From: Microbulbifer salipaludis
Lineage (GTDB): Bacteria; Pseudomonadota; Gammaproteobacteria; Pseudomonadales; Cellvibrionaceae
Length of the DNA: 64,000 bases
Direction: 5' to 3'
Assembly: GCF_017303155.1 (NCBI RefSeq)
Contig: NZ_JAEKJR010000002.1
Span: forward strand, 372,001 to 436,000
The notes below the pieces were generated by a model. It worked only from the letters and a program-made list of their open reading frames with translations, searched no databases and was not told the DNA's origin. The position numbers were made by a program, and so were the translations under genes. Within the stretch, counting starts at the first letter, position 1; each line of letters opens with the position of its first letter. Shown here piece by piece: positions 57,791 to 64,000 of this stretch.

Positions 57791-59230
57791 ATGTCTGGGA
57801 CCACGCTTTACTGGCACGATTACGAAACCTGGGGTGTCGACCCGGGGGCAGACAAGCCCTCCCAGTTTGCCGGTATCCGTACCGATGAAGACCTCAATAT
57901 CGTCGGCGAGCCGCTGATGATCTACGCCCGGCCCGCGAGTGATTGCCTGCCACAGCCGATGGCCGCACTGGTCACCGGGCTGGCACCGCAGAAGGCGCTG
58001 GCTGAGGGGTTGCCGGAAATTGCCTTTATCCAGCGTATTCTCGACGAGCTGGGTGCGCCAGGCACCTGCGGTGTGGGCTACAACAGCCTGCGCTTTGACG
58101 ATGAAGTGACCCGCCACACCCTGTACCGCAACCTGCTGGACCCCTACGAGCGCGAATGGCGCTCGGGCAATAGCCGCTGGGACATCATCGATATGGTGCG
58201 GCTCACGTACGCGCTGCGCCCCGAAGGTATCCAGTGGCCGGAGCGGGAAGCTGCCGATGGGCGGTGCGTGCCGTCCTTCCGCCTGGAGGAGCTGACCGCA
58301 GCCAACGGTATCAGCCATGAGGGCGCGCACGACGCGCTCTCTGACGTCCGCGCCACCATCGACATGGCGCGCCTGATCCGCAAACAGCAGCCCAAGCTGT
58401 ACGATTACGTGTACAACCTGCGCCGCAAGCAGGAAGTGGCCAAGCTGCTGAATCCGCGGGACCGCAAGCCGCTGCTGCACATTTCCGGCAAGGTGCCCGC
58501 CATTCACGGTCACCTCACCTACGTATTGCCCCTGGCCATGCACCCGGTCAATCGCAACGCAGTCATCTGCGCCAACCTGTCTATGGACCCACAGCCGATC
58601 CTCGATCTGGACCCGGAGGCCCTGCGCGAGCGCCTGTACACCGCACGCGACAAGCTCGGCGAGGGCGAATTGCCCGCAGGATTGAAGCTGATCCACTTGA
58701 ACCGCTGCCCGGTGCTGGCGCCCGCCAACATGCTGTCGGACCAGCGGGCCGGGGAACTGCTGATCGACAAGTCCGCCTGCGAGGCCAATTGGCAGGCGCT
58801 GAAGGGGCTGGACCTGACCGAAAAGCTGCACCAGGTTTTCCTCGATGGCGACTTTCCGGCCAAAGATGTGGAGGCACGGCTGTACGACGGCTTTATGAAC
58901 GATGCCGACCGCGATCTGTGTCGCCAGCTGCACAATGCCCTCACCAGCCGGGGCCCCGAGGCACTGGCGGGGCCGGTGGCGTTTTCCGATTCGCGCCTGC
59001 CGGAACTACTCTTTCGCCTACGGGCGCGAAACTTCCCGGAAACCCTCAATGAGCAAGAGGCCGAGCGCTGGGAAGAGTGGCGTTACCAGCGGCTGACGGA
59101 CCCGGCGTTTGGGGCCAGTATCACCATGGAAGCGTATTACGAGGAGATCGCGCGGCTGCGCGCGGAGCACCCGGAGCGCTCGGCGCTGCTGGACCAGCTG
59201 GAAGCCTGGGGGGATGCGCTGTTGGCCTAG
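57791..59230 (+). CDS. sbcB: exodeoxyribonuclease I
   Basis: A 479-residue 3'-5' single-strand DNA exonuclease of the DEDDh type, acting in recombination and mismatch repair. The first exonuclease motif YWHDYETWGVDPGADKPSQF is at residues 7-26. GVGYNSLRFDDEVTR and the EGAHDALSDVRATIDMARL segment follow, giving the remaining catalytic acids and histidine. GGAGGGAG precedes the ATG. Confidence 0.95.
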   Translation: MSGTTLYWHDYETWGVDPGADKPSQFAGIRTDEDLNIVGEPLMIYARPASDCLPQPMAALVTGLAPQKALAEGLPEIAFIQRILDELGAPGTCGVGYNSLRFDDEVTRHTLYRNLLDPYEREWRSGNSRWDIIDMVRLTYALRPEGIQWPEREAADGRCVPSFRLEELTAANGISHEGAHDALSDVRATIDMARLIRKQQPKLYDYVYNLRRKQEVAKLLNPRDRKPLLHISGKVPAIHGHLTYVLPLAMHPVNRNAVICANLSMDPQPILDLDPEALRERLYTARDKLGEGELPAGLKLIHLNRCPVLAPANMLSDQRAGELLIDKSACEANWQALKGLDLTEKLHQVFLDGDFPAKDVEARLYDGFMNDADRDLCRQLHNALTSRGPEALAGPVAFSDSRLPELLFRLRARNFPETLNEQEAERWEEWRYQRLTDPAFGASITMEAYYEEIARLRAEHPERSALLDQLEAWGDALLA

Positions 59231-59373
59231 TAGCCCCGCGGTGCGCGGCGGGATGGGAGACCGGCAGCTGCAGCCAATTTGCGGCTGTTCCCGGCGCACT
59301 CCGCCGCGTAGAATACCGCCCGCTAAAGCCGCCGGTGATCCCGGCGCAACTATGTGCTTAGAGTGGAGCAGCA

Positions 59374-60390
59374 ATGGACTTTATCGGTGCCAACATCCTT
59401 TCCGTCAGTCAGTTTGAACGGGGCGACATCGATCGCATCTTTGCCGTGGCAGACACCATGGTGCCCTACGCCCGCCGGGAAAAAGTCACCCGCGTACTTG
59501 AGGGCGCCATCCTCGGCAATATGTTTCTGGAGCCCAGTACCCGCACGCGGGTAAGCTTCGGCTGCGCGTTCAACCTGCTCGGCGGCACCGTGCGTGAAAC
59601 CGTCGGCATCTCCGCCAGTGCCCTGGCCAAGGGCGAATCCCTGTACGACACCGCGCGGGTGCTCTCCGGGTACTCCGATGTGATCTGTATGCGCCATCCG
59701 CAATCCGGCTCGGTGGCCGAGTTTGCCGCCGCCAGCCGCGTGCCGGTGGTCAACGGCGGTGACGGTGCCAACGAGCATCCCACCCAGGCTCTGCTCGACC
59801 TGTACACCATTCGCAAGGAGCTGGAAGGCAAGGGCAGCTCCCTGGACAATTTCCGCATCGCCATGATTGGCGATTTGAAATACGGCCGCACCGTGCACTC
59901 CTTGTGCAAGCTGCTGTGCCTGTTCAAAAACGTGCAACTGGTATTTGTCTCCCCGCAAGAACTGTCGATGCCGGAAGCGGTGATTGAAAAACTCCGCGAG
60001 GCCGGTCATCAGGTATCGGTATCCGACCAGCTGGAGCAGTCAATCAAGCATGTGGATATCGTGTACTCCACGCGCATCCAGGAAGAGCGTTTCGAATCCC
60101 AGGAAGAGGCCGATCGTTACCGTGGCCGTTTTCGCCTGAACCGGGATATTTTCACCCGCCACGCCGAACCCAATACGGTCATCATGCACCCGCTGCCGCG
60201 GGACTCCCGCGCCGAGGCCAACGAGCTGGACTCGGACCTGAATGAGCATCCGAGCCTGGCGATCTTCCGCCAGACCGACAACGGTTTGCTGGTGCGCATG
60301 GCACTGTTTGCCATGCTGCTCGGGGTGGAAGACAAGGTCGACCAGTACGCGCGGCCGATCACCTGGCAGACGCGCCGCAATATGGTGTAA
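59374..60390 (+). CDS. pyrB: aspartate carbamoyltransferase
   Basis: A 338-residue carbamoyltransferase, second step of pyrimidine synthesis. The carbamoyl-phosphate motif EPSTRTRVSF is near residue 50; GESLYDT, GGDGANEHPTQALLDLYTI and VIMHPLPRDSRAE match ATCase rather than the ornithine enzyme. No pyrI or pyrC-like partner is adjacent. A TAGAAT -10 lies about 65 bases upstream, and GGAGCAG precedes the ATG. A GGGCCGGAATTCGGCCC palindrome follows the stop. Confidence 0.9.
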   Translation: MDFIGANILSVSQFERGDIDRIFAVADTMVPYARREKVTRVLEGAILGNMFLEPSTRTRVSFGCAFNLLGGTVRETVGISASALAKGESLYDTARVLSGYSDVICMRHPQSGSVAEFAAASRVPVVNGGDGANEHPTQALLDLYTIRKELEGKGSSLDNFRIAMIGDLKYGRTVHSLCKLLCLFKNVQLVFVSPQELSMPEAVIEKLREAGHQVSVSDQLEQSIKHVDIVYSTRIQEERFESQEEADRYRGRFRLNRDIFTRHAEPNTVIMHPLPRDSRAEANELDSDLNEHPSLAIFRQTDNGLLVRMALFAMLLGVEDKVDQYARPITWQTRRNMV

Positions 60391-60429
60391 CAGCGGCGCT
60401 GCCATAATTCGCCTTAATTGACCTTAAAA

Positions 60430-60446
60430 GGGCCGGAATTCGGCCC
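60430..60446. terminator. palindrome after pyrB, possible weak terminator
   Basis: A GGGCCG / CGGCCC stem around GAATT lies 40 bases after pyrB but is followed by Cs rather than Ts, so termination would be weak; the sortase genes could receive readthrough from pyrB. Confidence 0.5.
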
Positions 60447-60472
60447 GCCCCCCGCCAGTTTGTTTTCTTTTA

Positions 60473-60503
60473 ATGCCTCCAGCACTTACTTTTCTGGAGG
60501 CAT
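60473..60503 (+). promoter_or_regulatory. hairpin sequestering the ribosome-binding site of the sortase-target gene
   Basis: ATGCCTCCAG (60473-60482) and CTGGAGGCAT (60494-60503) are a perfect 10-bp inverted repeat with an 11-base loop. The right arm contains the GGAGG of the downstream GTG start (60506). When folded, the site would be hidden from ribosomes, as in RNA thermometers or translational operators. Confidence 0.6.
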
Positions 60504-60505
60504 CC

Positions 60506-62881
60506 GTGAACCGTCCTTTTTTCCATCCACCGCGTATTCCGCGCGAACTGCTGATTCTCCCGAGCGACGAGTATTACCGCCGTCGCTATCGCAAAAAACA
60601 CCCCGGCAGTTGGTTGCTGTTTCTGGTTACGGTAATTGCGGTGTTGGTGGCCGCGGCAGGCGCGCGTGCGCAGGATGTGCCACCGGTTGCTGAGGAACCG
60701 TTCGACAGTGTCGGCTTGAGTGAATCGGGCAGTGGCGATCTGTTGTTCAAAAGCGGCGAGTCCGGACGCTATATTCCCGCCATTCACCTGGGTACCGAGG
60801 CAGACATTCGCGTGCGCGGCCTGGTTGCCGAAGTCACCCTTGCGCAGCAGTTTCGCAACACCAGCAACCACTGGCAGGAAGCCGTGTATGTGTTGCCGCT
60901 GCCGGAGAACGCGGCGGTAAATGGCCTGGAGATCGTGATTGGGGAGCGGCGCATTGTGGGCAAGGTGCGCGAGCGCGAGGAGGCGCGCAAGGTGTACAAA
61001 AAAGCGCGCGAGGCAGGCCAGCGTGCGGCGTTGCTGGAACAGCAGCGCCCGAATCTGTTTACCAGTCGCGTTGCCAATATCGCACCGGGTGAATCCATCT
61101 CGGTAGAAGTGCGCTATTTGCAGAACCTGCGCTTTGACAGTGGCCAGTTCAGCCTGCGCCTGCCCAGTACCCTCACGCCGCGCTTTATGCCCGGGTCGCC
61201 GGCGGCCTCGGTGCAAACGGTTTCGTTAAACGCCCACGGCTGGTCGCTGCCCACGGATCAGGTGCCGGATGCGGATCAGATCTCGCCGGTGATGATGCCC
61301 GCGGCAGCGCTGGCCAGCCTTGGCAACAGTCATCAGATGAAAATCCGCATCGACCTGGGTATGGGGTTGCCGCTGGCAGATATTTACAGCCCGTACCACG
61401 AGGTGAGCTTGCGCCGTGAGGAAAATCAGCACTATCGGGTCAGCCTGAAGCAGGGTGCGGTGCCGATGGATCGGGATTTTGTTCTTTTCTGGCGACCGCA
61501 ATCCTCGGCAATGCCGTCCGCCGCCCTGTTTGCCGAGCAGTCGGCGATAGCGGCAGAACCGTCTGCGCAGTACCTGCAGCTTTTACTGTTGCCACCGCAG
61601 GAAGCACTTGCTGCGCGCAAGCTGCCCCGCGAGGTGGTGTACGTGGTGGACACGTCCGGATCCATGGGCGGCAACTCCATTCGCCAGGCCAAGGAAAGTC
61701 TGCTGCTGGCCCTGTCTCGCCTGACCGCCGCGGACCGTTTCAATATCATCGAGTTCAACAGCAGTCACCAGAATCTATTCCCGCGCCCCCTCGCGGCCAC
61801 CCCCGCAAATATCCAGCATGCCCGTCACTGGGTCGAGGCACTGCAGGCGACGGGCGGTACCCAGATGGCTCCGGCGTTGACCGAGGCCTTGTCGCAGCAG
61901 CTTGACCAGCAGGCTGGCGCCTTGGTGCGGCAGGTGGTGTTTATTACCGATGGTGCGGTGGGTAACGAGGCGGCGCTGTTTGAAATTATCCGTCAGCGGC
62001 TTGGTGAAGCCCGTTTGTTTACCGTGGGTATCGGTTCTGCCCCCAACAGCTTCTTTATGACCAAGGCTGCACAGTATGGACGCGGCAGCTTTGTGCACAT
62101 CGGTGAACTGGCCCAGGTGCAATCGAAAATGGGCGCGCTGTTTGAAAAGCTGGAGAGCCCGCTGGTAACCGACCTGCAGGTGCAGTGGCCCGTCGGCATC
62201 AAGGTGGCGTCCTATCCGCAGCGATTGCCCGACCTGTACCGCGGTGAGCCGGTGCGACTGGTTGCCCGGGTCGAAGGTAGCGCACTGGGTAACGATGCCA
62301 GCGGTGAAGTGGTGGTGAGCGGACGTCTTGCCGGCAAGCGCTTCTCGCGCACACTCTCCCTCAGTCAATTGACCGTGGAGGCGTCCGGCAAGGGCATCGG
62401 CAGTTTGTGGGCGCGGGAAAAGATTGCGGCACTGCGCGATGCACAGCGCGAGCGCGGGCCGCTGAATGATCCCGAGGCGGTGGATCCGCTGCGCGAGCAG
62501 ATCCTCGGCCTGGCGCTGGGTTATCAACTGACCAGTCCCTACACGAGCTTCGTTGCCGTGGAAGAAACGCCGGTGCGCCCCCGTTCGGAAACCCTGCGTT
62601 CGAGCCCGGTGCCCAATGCCGTTGCTCACGGTCAGGTGCTGCAGTCGTTTAGTTACCCTGCTACTGCAACCGGCGTATATGGGCAAATGATGCTCGCCGC
62701 GGCGCTGCTGGCACTGGGTGGTTTGCTGCGCACGCTGCGGCGGGGGCCGCAGGTGGCCGCGCGGGTGCTGGGGCACTGGCGGGCGTTGCGCCGGGCGAGG
62801 GCTGCGGTGGAACGCGGGGTGCGTCGCTGGCTGCGCAAGGTAATCCCCGATCTGCGTCGCGGCAAACGGGGGATGCCATGA
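60506..62881 (+). CDS. marine proteobacterial sortase target protein (VIT and VWA domains)
   Basis: A 791-residue surface protein. An N-terminal basic region and signal anchor (WLLFLVTVIAVLVAAAGARA) near residues 36-56 lead into a VIT domain (about residues 80-200) and a VWA domain with MIDAS DTSGSMG at 382-388. Near the C-terminus a PATATG segment, a hydrophobic helix (VYGQMMLAAALLALGG) and a basic tail form a sorting signal. The next gene is the sortase, overlapping by 4 bases. The GTG at 60506 is chosen for its GGAGG; an ATG at 60473 lies inside the hairpin. Confidence 0.88.
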   Translation: MNRPFFHPPRIPRELLILPSDEYYRRRYRKKHPGSWLLFLVTVIAVLVAAAGARAQDVPPVAEEPFDSVGLSESGSGDLLFKSGESGRYIPAIHLGTEADIRVRGLVAEVTLAQQFRNTSNHWQEAVYVLPLPENAAVNGLEIVIGERRIVGKVREREEARKVYKKAREAGQRAALLEQQRPNLFTSRVANIAPGESISVEVRYLQNLRFDSGQFSLRLPSTLTPRFMPGSPAASVQTVSLNAHGWSLPTDQVPDADQISPVMMPAAALASLGNSHQMKIRIDLGMGLPLADIYSPYHEVSLRREENQHYRVSLKQGAVPMDRDFVLFWRPQSSAMPSAALFAEQSAIAAEPSAQYLQLLLLPPQEALAARKLPREVVYVVDTSGSMGGNSIRQAKESLLLALSRLTAADRFNIIEFNSSHQNLFPRPLAATPANIQHARHWVEALQATGGTQMAPALTEALSQQLDQQAGALVRQVVFITDGAVGNEAALFEIIRQRLGEARLFTVGIGSAPNSFFMTKAAQYGRGSFVHIGELAQVQSKMGALFEKLESPLVTDLQVQWPVGIKVASYPQRLPDLYRGEPVRLVARVEGSALGNDASGEVVVSGRLAGKRFSRTLSLSQLTVEASGKGIGSLWAREKIAALRDAQRERGPLNDPEAVDPLREQILGLALGYQLTSPYTSFVAVEETPVRPRSETLRSSPVPNAVAHGQVLQSFSYPATATGVYGQMMLAAALLALGGLLRTLRRGPQVAARVLGHWRALRRARAAVERGVRRWLRKVIPDLRRGKRGMP

Positions 62882-63480
62882 GACGCCCGAAAACGCTCGC
62901 TTCCTGTGCCTCTGTGCTGTGTATCGCCCTTGGCCTGTGGCAACTTGGGGGTGGCGCCTGGATACTGTTGAAGGCAGAGGTGGCGCAATACCTGATTAGC
63001 GATGCCTGGCAGCGCCAGCTCGCCAGCGGCGAGGTGCAAAAACCGTGGCCCTGGGCGGATACCTGGCCGGTGGCACAGTTGCAGCTGGGGGCGGAAAAGC
63101 CACTGGCGGTGTTACAGGGCACCAGTGGCCAGGCACTGGCCTTTGGCCCCGGTTTGCTCAACGGTTCGGGGGAGCCCGGCAATCTGGACGAACCGCGCAC
63201 CACGGTGATTGCCGCGCACCGGGATACCCATTTCCGCAATCTGGCCGTGCTGAAGCCGGGTGCGCTGATTCAGTTGCAGGACCGGGCGGGACGCTGGCAC
63301 AGCTTTCGGGTGCGTGGCGCGCGGGTGGTCGACAGCGAAGCAGAGCCATTGCCGGTGATCGATACGCCCGGGCTGCTGCTGGTCACCTGTTATCCGTTTG
63401 ATGCGGTCGATGCGAGTGGGCCCCTGCGCTACCTTGTTTATGCCGACTATCTGCGTCCGGAATCTACGGTGCAGCTGTAA
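62878..63480 (+). CDS. class GN (marine proteobacterial) sortase
   Basis: A 200-residue sortase with one N-terminal membrane helix (LASCASVLCIALGLWQLGG). Catalytic residues are visible: His114 in AAHRDTHF, Cys171 in LLVTCYPFD and Arg184 in GPLRYLVYAD. It is expected to process only the target protein encoded just upstream, with which it overlaps (ATGA). The pair is the dedicated one-substrate system known in marine Proteobacteria. Confidence 0.93.
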   Translation: MRRPKTLASCASVLCIALGLWQLGGGAWILLKAEVAQYLISDAWQRQLASGEVQKPWPWADTWPVAQLQLGAEKPLAVLQGTSGQALAFGPGLLNGSGEPGNLDEPRTTVIAAHRDTHFRNLAVLKPGALIQLQDRAGRWHSFRVRGARVVDSEAEPLPVIDTPGLLLVTCYPFDAVDASGPLRYLVYADYLRPESTVQL

Positions 63481-64000
63481 TGGGAAAGAGCCTTTGCACG
63501 TCGGCGGTGCCGCGGCCGGTTTTTGGCCTGGCACGGCCGTACTGTCATGGCGCTCCGATAACCGCGGAACGGCTTCTGGCTGTGACCAGAATTGCCATTC
63601 TGGACTCAATTTTGTAATAAAAAATGGCGCTTTGGCCGTTATTTGTTTCGGCAAATGCGTCAAATGGCAAATAATTGTTTTACAAATTGGTTTTATTTGT
63701 TACTAATCGTCCTGTCTGGAAAAACGTTTGTAGTAATACTACAATCGCCCCCGCTTAAGTACATGCAGCCGGTTAATTGAGGGCATTCCTGTGCGCCGCA
63801 AGGTGCTCGCCCTACAGTTGACGGGCCGAGAATTCAACGCCGAATTCAAAGTCGAGCCGGTATTAACGAGCCTCCGAGCAGGTTCGGGTGGCCGGCGGTA
63901 TTCAGGTCGCGCAGTCCCTCCCGTTTCCGCGTTAGTGCTGAAACGTTGATCAATGTTCGTTGCTTTTCCGCCATTTCAGGCGGTGATCTGGCGAACCTGG
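63481..64000. other. 520-base 3' region without a recognised gene
   Basis: The short frames here show no family features. The stretch from about 63600 is AT-rich, unlike the neighbouring DNA, and suggests a promoter region. A 15-bp palindrome lies at 63729-63743. The last 200 bases may be the leader or start of a gene beyond the window. Confidence 0.5.
63729..63743. promoter_or_regulatory. candidate operator palindrome
   Basis: TGTAGTAATACTACA is a perfect 15-bp palindrome (6-bp arms, 3-base centre) in AT-rich intergenic DNA. The shape suits a dimeric repressor, but I cannot name the regulator. Confidence 0.4.

Overview
The window looks like chromosomal DNA of a marine, polysaccharide-degrading gammaproteobacterium, most likely Microbulbifer or a close Cellvibrionales relative. 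This is inferred from gene content and order (rnd-ycgL-ycgN, a class GN sortase pair, a large TonB receptor of the Xanthomonas/Caulobacter type, a GH109 enzyme) and a GC-rich, densely coding layout. I see no transposase, integrase, phage module, CRISPR array or rRNA. One tRNA is present.

Layout. 1-4.9 kb: rnd tail, ycgL, ycgN, two small membrane proteins, and a MoxR ATPase with its VWA partner. 4.9-10.5 kb: a POT peptide transporter divergent from hrpA. 10.8-13.1 kb: an HvfABC-type operon, with a Cys-repeat RiPP precursor, a DUF692 iron enzyme and a DUF2063 partner. 13.2-16.4 kb: an MlaA-like protein and an HsbR/HsbA-like phosphatase and anti-anti-sigma pair. 16.4-20.9 kb (minus strand): TerB-like protein, transaldolase, dusA, a short GlpD-like oxidase and a degenerate GDPD-like protein. 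21.2-27.8 kb: gltX, galU, tRNA-Ala and the dTDP-rhamnose genes rfbACDB. 27.8-35.7 kb: a PKD-type lipoprotein, deaD, cytochrome b561, and metR divergent from metE.

35.8-47.2 kb is an N-acetylgalactosamine island. On the minus strand are agaR, agaZ, agaS, a ROK kinase and a deacetylase. On the plus strand are a Tat-exported GH109 alpha-N-acetylgalactosaminidase, a TonB receptor and a sugar MFS transporter. Together these cover capture, release, import, phosphorylation, deacetylation and deamination. Candidate AgaR sites lie in the divergent promoter region. The tagatose-6-phosphate kinase and the catalytic aldolase subunit were not found in this window.

47.4-64 kb: pepQ, purU, a small lipoprotein, gcvP, a membrane GGDEF protein, a DUF2007 protein, argS, sbcB, pyrB, then a VIT/VWA sortase-target protein and its sortase. 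The last 520 bases carry no convincing gene.

The most interesting signals are: (1) the hvfABC operon with a probable attenuator after the precursor gene; (2) four long intergenic hairpin elements with diverged arms, each enclosing two inner hairpins whose loops all show GGA on one strand, two of them close to the CsrA/RsmA RNA consensus; (3) a perfect 10-bp hairpin that sequesters the ribosome-binding site of the sortase-target gene; (4) a GDPD-like protein that has lost its usual catalytic residues, translationally coupled to a shortened GlpD-like oxidase.
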